Source: an uncultured Flavobacteriaceae bacterium (lineage in GTDB: Bacteria > Bacteroidota > Bacteroidia > Flavobacteriales > Flavobacteriaceae). Taken from it: a DNA stretch of 64,000 bases. A program made the translations under genes and the position numbers. The notes under the pieces were generated by a model. That model was not told the DNA's origin and ran no database searches. It worked only from the letters and a program-made list of their open reading frames with translations. Shown here one piece after another: positions 1 through 9,153 of this stretch. The DNA lies in NCBI GenBank assembly GCA_913062575.1, contig CAJXVT010000006.1:1-64000 (forward strand), in the 5' to 3' direction. Each line of letters begins with the position of its first letter. Position 1 is the stretch's first letter.

Positions 1-741
1 TTAGACGTTACACCTTTATCTTTAGGAATCGAAACTATGGGGAATGTATTTACAAAGTTAATCGATGCAAATACTACCATTCCAACAAAAAAATCTCAAG
101 TATTCTCTACAGCAGTAGATAGTCAGCCGTCAGTAGAAATTCACGTATTACAAGGTGAAAGAGCTATGGCAGCAGATAACAATACTATTGGTCGTTTCCA
201 TTTAGATGGATTACCACCAGCACAAAGAGGAGTTCCTCAAATTGAAGTAACTTTTGATATTGATGCCAATGGTATTATCAAAGTTTCAGCTTTAGATAAA
301 GGAACAAATAAATCTCACGAGATTAGAATCGAAGCTTCATCTGGATTATCAGAAGAAGAAATCGAAAAGATGAAACAAGATGCAGAGGCAAACGCTGATG
401 CTGATAAAGCAGCAAAAGAAACTGCTGAGAAAATTAATGGAGCTGACGGTATGATTTTCCAAACAGAAAATCAATTGAAAGAATTTGGAGAGAAATTATC
501 TGAGGATAAAAAAGCTCCAGTTGAAGCTGCATTAGTTGAATTAAAAGCTGCTCATGAATCTAAAGATATTGCACTAATTGATGCTGCAATGGAAAAGATA
601 AATGAAGCTTGGAAACTAGCATCTGAAGAAATGTACAAAGCTGAGCAAGAAGGTCAAGCTGGTGCACAACAAGGTCAACCAGAAGCTGCTGCAGCGGATG
701 GGGATACTGTTGAAGATGTAGACTTCGAAGAAGTAAAGTAA
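1..741 (+). CDS. dnaK: Chaperone DnaK (Hsp70), C-terminal part, 5' truncated by window edge
   Basis: The reading frame is open from base 1, so the gene starts upstream of the window and 246 codons are visible. The visible part begins at the linker/substrate-binding domain junction ([14 protein letters not shown]), runs through the beta-sandwich ([18 protein letters not shown]) and the helical lid, and ends in an Ala/Gln/Gly-rich tail with the DnaK-type terminus VDFEEVK. DnaK is the cytosolic ATP-dependent Hsp70 that works with DnaJ and GrpE in protein folding. The ATPase domain is outside the window. The internal ATG at 37 is not a real start. An intrinsic terminator follows. Identification is very secure. 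Confidence 0.97.
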   Translation, partial: LDVTPLSLGIETMGNVFTKLIDANTTIPTKKSQVFSTAVDSQPSVEIHVLQGERAMAADNNTIGRFHLDGLPPAQRGVPQIEVTFDIDANGIIKVSALDKGTNKSHEIRIEASSGLSEEEIEKMKQDAEANADADKAAKETAEKINGADGMIFQTENQLKEFGEKLSEDKKAPVEAALVELKAAHESKDIALIDAAMEKINEAWKLASEEMYKAEQEGQAGAQQGQPEAAAADGDTVEDVDFEEVK

Positions 742-811
742 GCAGAGAACACGTTTATTTATAAACGTTGTGAATCGCTAATGCTGAATTTATTTCAGTA
801 TCCATAAACTT

Positions 812-845
812 AAAAACGCAATCATTAATTTGGTTGCGTTTTTTT
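812..845 (+). terminator. Intrinsic terminator after dnaK
   Basis: An inverted repeat with arms AAAACGCAA and TTGCGTTTT around a 12-nt loop is followed by a run of T. It lies about 70 nt after the dnaK stop codon. Confidence 0.8.
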
Positions 846-846
846 G

Positions 847-927
847 TGTAATTGCGAAGCGGTTTTTTATTTTCTATGGTACTCTTTTGATAGATTATGA
901 GAATGCTTCCTTACTTTCGCAATGACA
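847..927. repeat. Degenerate REP-like intergenic element
   Basis: The ends are near-identical inverted 12-mers, TGTAATTGCGAA at the left and the complement of TGTCATTGCGAA at the right (11 of 12 match), enclosing an AT-rich centre. The pattern of an aatgaca/ttgcgaa end with a gcttcc core resembles the dispersed 'cgtcattgcgag' palindromic elements found between genes in many Flavobacteriaceae. Compare the copy at 27937-28016. Its function is unknown and it is strongly decayed. Confidence 0.45.
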
Positions 928-942
928 TTTTAAATAGCCATT

Positions 943-1470
943 TTGAAGACCTACAACAAAACCAATTTCTTTAAGCTCACCTTTTGTGATTTTAACAAAG
1001 TGAATCAAGAGTTCTTTGATGAAAATCAAGTTCATTTTAAAAGTAAAGCAGGTAGCCAATATTCATACACAGAAGAAGGTGTATATCGTTTCTCTAATCA
1101 TTGGGGACGGGTTGCAAATTGTAGATGGAGATTACTTTCTAAAGAAAAGCTAAAGAGCCAAAACTACTATTTAGGTTTTGCAAAATGGACAGACTTTTAT
1201 GCATTAAACGAAACTGAAAAGCAATTCTACATCTCAGTTGATTTTGAAAACAAGCTTGTCGATTTTCATCATAAAGGAACTAAAGAAGGTGTTTTTGTGT
1301 TTTATGCTGAATCGGCACAAAAGAGGGGTGTTGAAATAAGAAAATTATTGTCTGATCATAAATGGGCCAACTATTTCGAAACAGATATTGAAGAACTTCA
1401 GAGAAATATAATTTCAGAATACATCAACTCGAATAAAACATTGCAAGAAATAAAAAGGAGTTTTTCTTAA
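943..1470 (+). CDS. Hypothetical protein, no ATG codon in the frame
   Basis: A 175-codon frame encodes a soluble, aromatic- and Lys-rich protein with no signal peptide or membrane segment. I do not recognise a family. The core (FSNHWGRVANCRWRLL, then YYLGFAKWTDFY) looks like a real compact fold, and no competing frame explains the region. The frame contains no ATG at all. The in-frame stop at 931-933 leaves ATA, ATT (940) or TTG (943) as possible initiators, and TTG at 943 is chosen here. It could also be a gene that lost its 5' end to the repeat element just upstream. It stands alone between dnaK and the NADH dehydrogenase gene. Confidence 0.55.
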   Translation: MKTYNKTNFFKLTFCDFNKVNQEFFDENQVHFKSKAGSQYSYTEEGVYRFSNHWGRVANCRWRLLSKEKLKSQNYYLGFAKWTDFYALNETEKQFYISVDFENKLVDFHHKGTKEGVFVFYAESAQKRGVEIRKLLSDHKWANYFETDIEELQRNIISEYINSNKTLQEIKRSFS

Positions 1471-1582
1471 AGAAAATTAACAACAATTTTTGACTATTAT
1501 CAAGTCGTTTTTGTCAGATATTCCGTAAATTTACTACTCAATATTTCACTGAAATTAACTTAAGTTAGAGGTACTCAAAACG

Positions 1583-2875
1583 ATGAATATACCACAAACT
1601 AGCTTTCCAAGAGTTGTAATTGTTGGAGGCGGATTTGCAGGCTTAGCATTAGCTAAAGGATTAGAGAAAAAAGACATTCAAGTTGTTTTAATAGACAAAC
1701 ACAACTACCACACATTTCAACCCTTATTATATCAAGTTGCCACTGGAGGCTTAGAACCAGATTCTATTGCTTTTCCGATACGCAAGTTGTTTAATAACTT
1801 AAAATACTACCATTTTAGGCTTGCCGAGGTTCTCAATATCAACCCAGATAAAAAAGAGATAGAAACCAATATCGGTACTTTAGAATATGATCACTTGGTT
1901 ATTGCTACAGGTTCAAAAACAAATTTTTTCGGGAATAAAAACATCGAAAAACATGCGATGGAGATGAAAAGCATTCCGCAATCTCTAAACATAAGAAGTT
2001 TGGTGTTGGAAAATTTTGAAGAAGCATTGTTAACATCAAATTTTGAAGAGCGTAAAGCCCTGATGAATTTTGTAATTGTTGGTGGTGGTCCAACAGGAGT
2101 TGAGTTGGCAGGTGCATTGGCAGAAATGAAGAAAGGAATCTTACCCAAAGATTATCCAGATTTAGATATCCGTCAAATGCAAATAAACATCATTCAAGGT
2201 TCTGATAGATTGTTAGATGCTATGAGCAATCAAGCATCTAAAAAAGCAGAAGATTTTTTAATCAATCTAGGAGTGTGCGTTTGGAAAAACCTAATTGTTA
2301 CAAATTATGATGGAGAAATAGTAACGACCACTTCTAATGAGAAATTTAATGCTGCAACAGTAATCTGGGCAGCAGGTGTTGAAGGACAATTAATAAATGG
2401 TCTGCAAGCAGAATGTATTGTAGAAAGAGCGAATAGAATTAAAGTTGATGCATACAATAAAGTTGTTGGTTATAAGAATGTATATGCAATAGGAGATATT
2501 GCTGCAATGATGTCAGAAGAAAATCCACGTGGACACGGAATGATGGCACAACCAGCATTACAGCAAGGTAAGCTACTTGCAAAAAACATTCTGGCAGAAA
2601 TGAAAGGTAAGCCCTTAAAAGCGTTTGTATACAATGATAAAGGCTCTATGGCAACCATTGGTAGAAATAAAGCCGTGGTAGACTTGCCTAATTGGAAGTT
2701 TCAAGGAGTTTTTGCTTGGTTTGTTTGGATGTTTGTGCATTTATTCTCTCTAATCGGTTTTAGAAATAGAGCCATTGTGTTTTTAAATTGGGTGTACAAT
2801 TATGTGCGATTTGATAGAGAAACAAGATTGATTATAAGACCATTTAAAAATAAAAATGAGCAATCCTTTAAATAG
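1583..2875 (+). CDS. ndh: Type II NADH dehydrogenase (NAD(P)/FAD-dependent oxidoreductase)
   Basis: The 430-aa protein has two Rossmann dinucleotide motifs, VVIVGGGFAGLALAKGL near residues 11-27 for FAD and FVIVGGGPTGVELAGALAE near 163-181 for NADH. It also has the FAD-contacting YAIGDIAAM segment near residue 300 and a C-terminal hydrophobic stretch (FAWFVWMFVHLF) that typically anchors NDH-2 to the inner leaflet of the cytoplasmic membrane. NDH-2 passes electrons from NADH to quinone without pumping protons. The length is normal for the family. A zinc-ribbon membrane protein gene starts 6 nt after its stop, so the two are probably co-transcribed. Confidence 0.92.
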   Translation: MNIPQTSFPRVVIVGGGFAGLALAKGLEKKDIQVVLIDKHNYHTFQPLLYQVATGGLEPDSIAFPIRKLFNNLKYYHFRLAEVLNINPDKKEIETNIGTLEYDHLVIATGSKTNFFGNKNIEKHAMEMKSIPQSLNIRSLVLENFEEALLTSNFEERKALMNFVIVGGGPTGVELAGALAEMKKGILPKDYPDLDIRQMQINIIQGSDRLLDAMSNQASKKAEDFLINLGVCVWKNLIVTNYDGEIVTTTSNEKFNAATVIWAAGVEGQLINGLQAECIVERANRIKVDAYNKVVGYKNVYAIGDIAAMMSEENPRGHGMMAQPALQQGKLLAKNILAEMKGKPLKAFVYNDKGSMATIGRNKAVVDLPNWKFQGVFAWFVWMFVHLFSLIGFRNRAIVFLNWVYNYVRFDRETRLIIRPFKNKNEQSFK

Positions 2876-2881
2876 CAAGAT

Positions 2882-3190
2882 ATGAAAAGCGTTTCGCATA
2901 TTAAATGTCCAAATTGCGGAGAATTTAATACAGATAGAGATAACTGTGAAACATGTGATGCATTGATCTCTCATAAAAAGAAAGAAGAAACCAGAGCAAC
3001 AAAAGTCAAAGAGAAAGAAATGGCTATCGCAATTGAGCAATTTGAGAAATTGAATTTAGCTGATAGATTGCGAAAACATCCTTTTTTTCTTGTAAAAATT
3101 TTAGGCTGGGCTTTGCAATCTGTTTGGATAGTACTTAATATAATTGGTGGATTAATAGCTTGGTTTGTTGCTATGGTTGCAGCTGGATGA
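2882..3190 (+). CDS. Small zinc-ribbon membrane protein
   Basis: The 102-aa protein has an N-terminal zinc ribbon, with C9/C12 and C22/C25 (CPNC-x9-CETC). A charged, probably helical middle follows at residues 30-60, then one or two hydrophobic segments at about 68-102 (FFLVKILGWALQSVWIVL and GGLIAWFVAMVAAG). The ribbon probably faces the cytoplasm with the tail in the membrane. It sits 6 nt after ndh, and its stop overlaps the next start codon (ATGA). The role is unknown; partnership with Ndh is only suggested by position. Confidence 0.7.
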   Translation: MKSVSHIKCPNCGEFNTDRDNCETCDALISHKKKEETRATKVKEKEMAIAIEQFEKLNLADRLRKHPFFLVKILGWALQSVWIVLNIIGGLIAWFVAMVAAG

Positions 3191-3564
3191 AAAAACAACT
3201 CACATATTATTTTATATTTTCAATAGTACTTGGAAGTTGTATTTATGTATGTGAAAAACTCGAAATTTTATTACCAAAACTAATGCGTTTCTATGTAAAC
3301 GACTTTCTAATTATTCCAATAGTTTTATATAGCTGTTTATTTGTAATTCAGAAATTTAAAGGAAATGCCAAGATACAATTATCACCTTTAAATATTATAT
3401 ATGTAAGTGCCCTGTATTCACTAATTTTTGAATATTTGTTGCCTAAGTTTCATTTGAGATATACAGCAGATTATATTGATGTAGGGCTATATTTTTTAAG
3501 TGGAATGATGTTTTATTTTTTGCAAAAGAACAAGAATAGCTATGAAGTATCAAGAAGTAATTAA
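3187..3564 (+). CDS. Small integral membrane protein, four predicted helices
   Basis: The 125-aa protein is almost wholly hydrophobic with about four membrane segments (near residues 5-24, 34-55, 66-85 and 95-112). The ATG at 3187 overlaps the TGA of the preceding gene, which supports this start over an upstream in-frame codon at 3160. The RYTADYIDVGLYFLSG stretch resembles small flavobacterial membrane proteins that databases label magnesium citrate secondary transporter. That label is weakly founded, so I make no functional claim. Its 3' end overlaps alkD by 23 nt. Confidence 0.65.
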   Translation: MKKQLTYYFIFSIVLGSCIYVCEKLEILLPKLMRFYVNDFLIIPIVLYSCLFVIQKFKGNAKIQLSPLNIIYVSALYSLIFEYLLPKFHLRYTADYIDVGLYFLSGMMFYFLQKNKNSYEVSRSN

Positions 3565-4246
3565 TGAGCTGCACCAATTAGCGAATGCAAAGAAAGTTGC
3601 ATTTAAAAAGCGAAAGTTTGGTGTTGTAGCAGATAACTCATTAGGTATTTATCAGAAGGATTTAAAAGAGCTCGCTAAGAAAATAGGAACCAATAGTAAA
3701 CTTGCAATCCAGTTATTTGATTCAGGGATCTACGAGGCTCGAATTTTATGCAGTAAAATTTTTGATCCTAAAGAATTAACCAATGACTTGTTAGAAAAAT
3801 GGGTAGTTACTTTTGAAAATTGGGAAATCTGTGATTCATTTTGTATGGGCTTATTTGCAAAAAGCTCATTTGCTATTCCTAAAATAATAGAATGGTCGCA
3901 AAGAGAAAAGGAATTTGAAAAACGAGCTGCATTTGCAATTTTGGCGGCCTATTGCATGGCAGATAAAAAAGCAGCAAATTCAGTTTTTGAAAACTTCTTT
4001 TCTATCATAAAAAGAGAATCAAATGATAATCGATTGTATGTGAGGAAAGCGGTGAACTGGTCATTGAGAAATATCGGGAAACGAAACATTGATCTAAACA
4101 AGAAAGTGTTGGGAATTGCAAGTGAGATTGTGAGAATGGATACTAAATGTTCTAATTGGATCGGTTCTGATGCCATCAAACAATTAACACGAGATAAAGT
4201 AAATATCTTAGATTATCCAAGAGCTATTTATAGAATAGAAAATTAG
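3542..4246 (+). CDS. DNA alkylation repair protein, AlkD-like HEAT-repeat glycosylase
   Basis: The 234-aa all-helical protein matches the AlkD family. W94 and D98 in ENWEICDSF correspond to the conserved Trp-x3-Asp of the AlkD active cleft, and W173 in RKAVNWSLRNIGKRN to the third conserved residue. AlkD enzymes excise bulky or cationic alkylated purines (3- or 7-alkylated) without base flipping. The start lies inside the preceding membrane-protein gene (23-nt overlap) and the TAG stop overlaps the GTG just before the AraC start, so translational coupling is likely. Function is inferred from family membership. Confidence 0.88.
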   Translation: MKYQEVINELHQLANAKKVAFKKRKFGVVADNSLGIYQKDLKELAKKIGTNSKLAIQLFDSGIYEARILCSKIFDPKELTNDLLEKWVVTFENWEICDSFCMGLFAKSSFAIPKIIEWSQREKEFEKRAAFAILAAYCMADKKAANSVFENFFSIIKRESNDNRLYVRKAVNWSLRNIGKRNIDLNKKVLGIASEIVRMDTKCSNWIGSDAIKQLTRDKVNILDYPRAIYRIEN

Positions 4247-4248
4247 TG

Positions 4249-5172
4249 ATGAAGAATATCCAGCAAATAAGAAAAGAACATGTAGCAAGAATTAACAATG
4301 CTATTTTGTACATAGAAACTCATCTTTCAGAGAAATTGATGTTGAACGACATTGCAAAAAAAGCCTATTTTTCTCCATTTCATTTTCATAGACTGTTTTC
4401 TTTAGTAGTTGGTGAAACAGTTAATAATTTTATCATCCGCAAGCGAATAGAAAAAGCTGCTGGATTATTAATCCATCAGAAAGAAACTCCAATAACAGAA
4501 ATTTCTGAAATACTAGGTTTCACAAGTCTGTCTTCTTTTTCTAGAGCATTTAAAAAATTCTATGGGATGAGCCCTGTCGAATTTAAAGAATCAAGCCCAA
4601 ATAAATTTAGCAAGATTTGTAAAACAGAAAGCAAGAATGGGCAAGTAGCCATTTCATTTGAACAATACATTTGCAGTATTAATAACTCAATACAATGGTT
4701 TAAAATGAATGCAAAAACAACAGTACAAAAAATTAACAAATTCGAAATTGCTTATATCAGTCATCAAGGAGAAATAAATCAAGTAGAAGAAACTTTTGTA
4801 AGGTTAATCCATTGGGCAACCCCTAAAGGATTAATGAATCAAGAGAACTTACGATTGATTACTCTATACCATGACAGCCCAAAAATTACCGAACCATCAC
4901 AAATACGTTTGAGTGCTGGAATTATTTTAAATTCTAAAGTCTCTGTTGATGGAGATGTTGGATTGATTACTATAAATCCAGGAAAATGCATTGCATCACG
5001 ATTTGAAATTACATTGGATAATTTTGAAAAGGCATGGGAGTCTAACTTTGTATGGATGTCAGAAAATGGCTATAAAAAAGGAGAAAACGAACCTTTCGAA
5101 ATATACTATAATAACTACAACGAGCACCCAGAGAAGAAGTTTATAGTTGATTTATGCATTCCAATCTTGTAA
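4249..5172 (+). CDS. AraC-family regulator with GyrI-like effector domain
   Basis: The 307-aa protein has an N-terminal AraC/XylS double helix-turn-helix at residues 10-115 (LNDIAKKAYFSPFHFHRLFS, then ITEISEILGFTSLSSFSRAFKKFYGMSP). A C-terminal GyrI/Rob-type ligand-binding domain follows at about 155-305 (IAYISHQGEINQVEETFVRLIHWA; CASRFEITLDNFEKAWESNF region). This arrangement is typical of multidrug- or toxin-responsive activators. ATG at 4249 is preferred to the GTG at 4246, which overlaps the upstream TAG. It follows alkD directly and precedes a TonB-dependent receptor gene, a possible target. Confidence 0.88.
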   Translation: MKNIQQIRKEHVARINNAILYIETHLSEKLMLNDIAKKAYFSPFHFHRLFSLVVGETVNNFIIRKRIEKAAGLLIHQKETPITEISEILGFTSLSSFSRAFKKFYGMSPVEFKESSPNKFSKICKTESKNGQVAISFEQYICSINNSIQWFKMNAKTTVQKINKFEIAYISHQGEINQVEETFVRLIHWATPKGLMNQENLRLITLYHDSPKITEPSQIRLSAGIILNSKVSVDGDVGLITINPGKCIASRFEITLDNFEKAWESNFVWMSENGYKKGENEPFEIYYNNYNEHPEKKFIVDLCIPIL

Positions 5173-5335
5173 GTAATATTCTTCTTGATTCTGTCTTAAT
5201 AAATAATATTAAGAGTAAGAATTACATCAAATAACAATTCATCATATAATTATTACAGTTCAGTGTTTCTTTTTATAAAGGAATACCGAACTGTTACATC
5301 TTTGTGGCATCAAACAATCAAAATAATTCATAAAA

Positions 5336-7492
5336 ATGAAACAAGTAGTATTTTTTATAATCGCAATCTGTCAAATTTCTTTAGTTGCACAAACAACAAT
5401 TTCTGGAAAAGTAACAGACAATAAAGGAGAACCAATTTTAGGAGCCAATGTATATTTAGATGGCACTTATGATGGGGTATCAACCAATGAAAAAGGAATT
5501 TTCTCTTTTACAACTGCAGAAATAGGAGCTCAAACGTTAATTATTTCTTTTATTTCTTATGAAGCTTATTCAATAACAGCAGATGTGAAAACATATAAGA
5601 ACTTGGTTATAAAGCTAAGAGAAGATGTAAATACCTTAGATGCTGTAACTATAAATGCCGGAACGCTAGAAGCTGGAGACAATGCAAAAGTAACGGCTTT
5701 AAAACCGTTAGATATTGTTACAACAGCAGGAGCAATGGGCGATTTTGTTGGTGCATTACAAACTTTGCCAGGAACATCAACAGTTTCTGAAGACGGACGA
5801 TTATTTGTACGTGGAGGCGATGCAGAAGAAACACAAATATTTGTAGATGGTTTACGTGTATTTACTCCATATTCTCCAACCGCAAAGAACATTCCTACAA
5901 GAGGAAGATTATCTCCGTTTCTATTTAAAGGAATTTCATTTTCTACAGGTGGATATTCTGCAGAATACGGACAAGCATTATCGAGTGTATTATCATTAAA
6001 AAGTGTTGATGAACCACTAGAAGAAAGAACAGATTTGTCATTTATGACAGTAGGTTTAGGCTTTGGGAATACTCAGAAATGGAAAAAAAGTTCATTGAGT
6101 ATGAACGCATCATATATCAACTTAGCACCGTATCAATCAGCATTCCCAGATAAAAATGTTTGGCACAAACCTGTACAAGCTTTTGGTGGAGAATCTGTAT
6201 ACAGATATAAATTCAAAAACGATGGTTTATTGAAACTGTATGGAGCCATGAGTTCTCAAGAACTTGAGCTTACACAAGAAGACATCAATGTCGCTGAAGG
6301 TGTTCGTTTTGGATTGAAAAATAGAAACCTATACATCAATGCTTCATATCAAGCGTTTTTATCAAATGATTGGAGTGTTTTAACAGGTTTGTCTTTGAGT
6401 AATGATACATCTGATATTAAAGTGATGGATGCTATTATTGAAGACACCAACAATTCTGCACACTTTAAAGTAAAGTTAAAAAAGCACTTTAGCAATCGCT
6501 TTAAATTAAACATAGGATCAGAATATTTTATGACCAATTTTAAAGAGGATTACAAGGAACCAACCCAAGGGAGTTTCAATTATGGATTTAACAATAACAT
6601 CTTCGCTTCATTTGTAGAAGCAGATGTTTTCTTTTCAAAAAAGGTAGCTTCAAAAATTGGAGTACGGGTAGAATATTCAGAGTTGTTACAAGAATTCACT
6701 TTGTCTCCAAGACTATCAGTAGCTTATAAAACAGGTGCAAATTCGCAAATGTCTTTGGCTTATGGTCAGTTTTATCAAAATCCGAAGGATGCATATTTAA
6801 AGTTTAACACCAATTTTAAAGCAGAAAACACATCACACTTAATTGCAAATTACCAGTTTGTAAAAGATAAAAAAATATTTAGAGTTGAAGCCTATTATAA
6901 AAAATACAATGATTTGGTAAAATATGACACTACTACATCTTTGCCAACATCAAACTTTACAAATGATGGAAATGGGTACGCAAAAGGGCTGGATATTTTT
7001 TGGAGAGATAACAAATCATTTAAAAATACAGATTATTGGGTGTCATATTCGTACTTAGATACAGAACGTGATTATAAGAATTACTCAAAAACAGCAACAC
7101 CTCATTTTGCATCAAAACACAACTTGTCTGTAGTAGTAAAGCACTTTGTTACCGATTGGAAAAGTCAGTTTGGATTGAGTTACAATTTTGCTTCAGGTAG
7201 AAATTATACAAACCCAAATATAAGCGGGTTTTTAAATCAGAAAACTAAAAGTTACAATGCATTAAATGCTAATTGGGCCTATTTGATTAGTCAACAGAAA
7301 ATATTTTATGTATCGGTTAGTAATGTGTTAGGAACAAAAAACGTGAATGGATATCAATATTCAAATCAACCAAACAACAACGGAATATTTGAAAGTAAAG
7401 CCATAGTACCATCTGCAGATAGATTCTTTTTTGTAGGTTTCTTTTGGACAATCAGCAGCAATAAAAACGACAATCAATTGAAGAATTTATAA
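5336..7492 (+). CDS. TonB-dependent outer-membrane receptor with carboxypeptidase-like N-domain
   Basis: The 718-aa protein has a signal peptide ending at VAQ (about residue 19). A carboxypeptidase-D-regulatory-like beta-sandwich follows at 20-105 (ISGKVTDNKGEPILGANVYLDG), then a plug domain at about 115-225 (LQTLPGTSTVSEDGRLFVRGGDAEET is the plug signature region) and a beta-barrel to the C-terminus. It would take up a siderophore, cofactor or oligomer across the outer membrane using TonB/ExbBD. The ligand cannot be told from sequence and there is no SusD partner next to it. The last 6 nt overlap the convergent gene on the minus strand. Confidence 0.88.
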   Translation: MKQVVFFIIAICQISLVAQTTISGKVTDNKGEPILGANVYLDGTYDGVSTNEKGIFSFTTAEIGAQTLIISFISYEAYSITADVKTYKNLVIKLREDVNTLDAVTINAGTLEAGDNAKVTALKPLDIVTTAGAMGDFVGALQTLPGTSTVSEDGRLFVRGGDAEETQIFVDGLRVFTPYSPTAKNIPTRGRLSPFLFKGISFSTGGYSAEYGQALSSVLSLKSVDEPLEERTDLSFMTVGLGFGNTQKWKKSSLSMNASYINLAPYQSAFPDKNVWHKPVQAFGGESVYRYKFKNDGLLKLYGAMSSQELELTQEDINVAEGVRFGLKNRNLYINASYQAFLSNDWSVLTGLSLSNDTSDIKVMDAIIEDTNNSAHFKVKLKKHFSNRFKLNIGSEYFMTNFKEDYKEPTQGSFNYGFNNNIFASFVEADVFFSKKVASKIGVRVEYSELLQEFTLSPRLSVAYKTGANSQMSLAYGQFYQNPKDAYLKFNTNFKAENTSHLIANYQFVKDKKIFRVEAYYKKYNDLVKYDTTTSLPTSNFTNDGNGYAKGLDIFWRDNKSFKNTDYWVSYSYLDTERDYKNYSKTATPHFASKHNLSVVVKHFVTDWKSQFGLSYNFASGRNYTNPNISGFLNQKTKSYNALNANWAYLISQQKIFYVSVSNVLGTKNVNGYQYSNQPNNNGIFESKAIVPSADRFFFVGFFWTISSNKNDNQLKNL

Positions 7493-8170
7493 AGGGGTGT
7501 TATTTTGTAGAACAGAAATAAATCGGCCTTTAACTAACCAAGCAATGCTAAAAGAGGTTAACGCTGTCACTTCTAAATAAAAAACCAAATGAAGCTCTTT
7601 TATACGGTCAATTTCATGGAGCTTAAAAATAAAAAATGAAATAATAGCAAGTACAACTAGAAGCATGATATAGCCACAAAATTTAATAATAATACGTCTA
7701 ATTTTTGCTTCTTTAAATTTAGAAGTAGCATACCTAGGATTGGTAAAAAGGAAAAGACAAATATAAGTTAAAGTAGTAAAGAAAATGATTGCACTGGTAT
7801 TATGAATATGTCTTGAAATAGTAAAAGACCTGTTTGTATTTATGAATTCTAAGCAATTCTCTCTGGCATCAGGATCAATTATAGTAGGGAAATAGGCAAG
7901 AAACAAGACTGCAATTGCAGCTATTTTAAAAGCAATTTGATCTCCTTTATATCCTCTATAGGTGAAGAAAAAGAAAGAAATTAATACTGTAATTCCAATA
8001 AAATAATCGCGGGTAATGGTATGATAATAATCACTAATTGAGCTTTGAATTTGGTGACAGCCAAAAATAGAAGTACCGATTACTAAAATAAGAGGCAGCA
8101 TTAAGCCTAAATAACCAATTATTTTTCTGTGCTGATATTTTGTAAGGCTAAACGTATTTAAATGCTCCAT
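7487..8170 (-). CDS. Multi-pass membrane protein of unknown function
   Basis: The 227-aa protein has about six hydrophobic segments. An N-terminal loop reads SSISDYYHTITRDYFIG, a motif seen in bacterial DUF998-like membrane proteins of unknown role. A further loop carries DPDARENCLEF. There is no signal peptide and no catalytic motif. It is convergent with the TonB-dependent receptor gene with a 6-nt overlap, and no neighbour suggests a job for it. I am sure it is a membrane protein and unsure of the family. Confidence 0.65.
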   Translation of the reverse strand: MEHLNTFSLTKYQHRKIIGYLGLMLPLILVIGTSIFGCHQIQSSISDYYHTITRDYFIGITVLISFFFFTYRGYKGDQIAFKIAAIAVLFLAYFPTIIDPDARENCLEFINTNRSFTISRHIHNTSAIIFFTTLTYICLFLFTNPRYATSKFKEAKIRRIIIKFCGYIMLLVVLAIISFFIFKLHEIDRIKELHLVFYLEVTALTSFSIAWLVKGRFISVLQNNTPL

Positions 8171-8472
8171 GTTTCTAAATTTAAATTAAAAACAAATGAA
8201 AGAGCTTGTATTGTGAATTATTATTTGATGTGATAGTTGCACTACGTAATTTTAGCGAAATAAGCATTGTGCGGATGTGTATTGTTTTAGTCGTATTAGA
8301 TGCCTTTTTTTTACACTGTTTTGAAATGAAAATCAAGAATAATTCTCTCGATATAAGATTTGGAACTCATTAAGACAATTCAGAAGTATTAATCAACAAC
8401 TCGGTAAGAATAAAAAGGAGATTCCTCCGTAACAACGGATATTTGAATATAAATTAATAAACAACCATAACA
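8171..8472. other. Intergenic region between divergent genes
   Basis: This 302-nt stretch separates the divergent membrane-protein and secreted-repeat-protein genes. I see no RNA gene or convincing frame. Possible AT-rich promoter boxes exist, for example GATATTTG near 8438, one base off the TAnnTTTG consensus, but none is decisive. Confidence 0.4.
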
Positions 8473-9096
8473 ATGAAAAAAGTAATACTAGTATTAGCAC
8501 TAATTTTTGCAGCAAACATATCTGCTCAAACACCTTACGAGAATGGAATGAACAAAGCATTTGGGCTCTGGGGGCAGCAAAAAAATACAGAAGCAGTTCA
8601 GCTTTTTGAAAGAATAGCTTCTGCAGAAAAAGACAATTGGTTGCCAAAATATTATGCAGCAACTGTTTTAATTATAGAAGGGTTTAGTTTAAAAGATGAA
8701 ACTGCTTTAACTACACAAATGAATAGAGCACAACAATTTTTAGATGCTGCAAAAGTGATTTCTAAAAACAACCCAGAAATTATCATTACACAAGCATTAT
8801 TAAATACAGTTTATGTTGCATTTGATGGTCAGAAATACGGAATGACATTGTCTGGAGCAAATGTTCAATTATATGAACAAGCCTTGGCAATTGATCCGAA
8901 CAACCCAAGAGTAGTGTTGGCAAAAGCACAATGGGGAATGGGAGGTGCAAAATTCTTTGGTCAATCTACAGCGCCTTTTTGTAAAGAAATAAAACGCTCA
9001 ATTGAGTTGTTTAAAACAGAAAAGAAGAAGGGTGAATTCCATCCTTTTGGAGGAGTCGAAAGAGCAGAAGAAGCACTTAAAGAATGTGGTAAATAA
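8473..9096 (+). CDS. Secreted TPR-like protein
   Basis: The 207-aa protein has a clear signal peptide (MKKVILVLALIFAANISAQ). Helical repeat segments follow: residues 20-45 (GLWGQQKNTEAVQLFERIAS) and 135-150 (VQLYEQALAIDPNNPRVVLAKA, a typical TPR helix pair). Between them is a region like the flavobacterial tetratricopeptide proteins with KYYAATVLI and AQQFLDAAKVISKNNPE. It is probably periplasmic and acts as a scaffold. It is a single-gene unit ended by a strong terminator. Confidence 0.75.
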   Translation: MKKVILVLALIFAANISAQTPYENGMNKAFGLWGQQKNTEAVQLFERIASAEKDNWLPKYYAATVLIIEGFSLKDETALTTQMNRAQQFLDAAKVISKNNPEIIITQALLNTVYVAFDGQKYGMTLSGANVQLYEQALAIDPNNPRVVLAKAQWGMGGAKFFGQSTAPFCKEIKRSIELFKTEKKKGEFHPFGGVERAEEALKECGK

Positions 9097-9120
9097 ATAG
9101 CTTTATAAATCAGTTGAATT

Positions 9121-9153
9121 AAAAACCTCCATCAGAAATGATGGAGGTTTTTT
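9121..9153 (+). terminator. Strong intrinsic terminator
   Basis: A perfect 12-bp stem (AAACCTCCATCA / TGATGGAGGTTT) with a GAAA tetraloop is followed by a T-run. It lies 25 nt after the secreted repeat protein gene. Confidence 0.93.

Noticed and set aside
3160-3186. Upstream start (MVCCYGCSW) of the small membrane protein
   Set aside because: It would place the start well inside the zinc-ribbon gene, whereas the ATGA overlap at 3187 is the usual coupling arrangement.
5195-5213. Hairpin CTTAATA/TATTAAG after the AraC gene as terminator
   Set aside because: The stem is AT-only and lacks a T-run, so it was not listed as a feature.
5297-5304. CATCTTTG as -7 box of the TonB-dependent receptor gene
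   Set aside because: One mismatch to the consensus and no -33 TTTG at the expected distance, so too weak to list.
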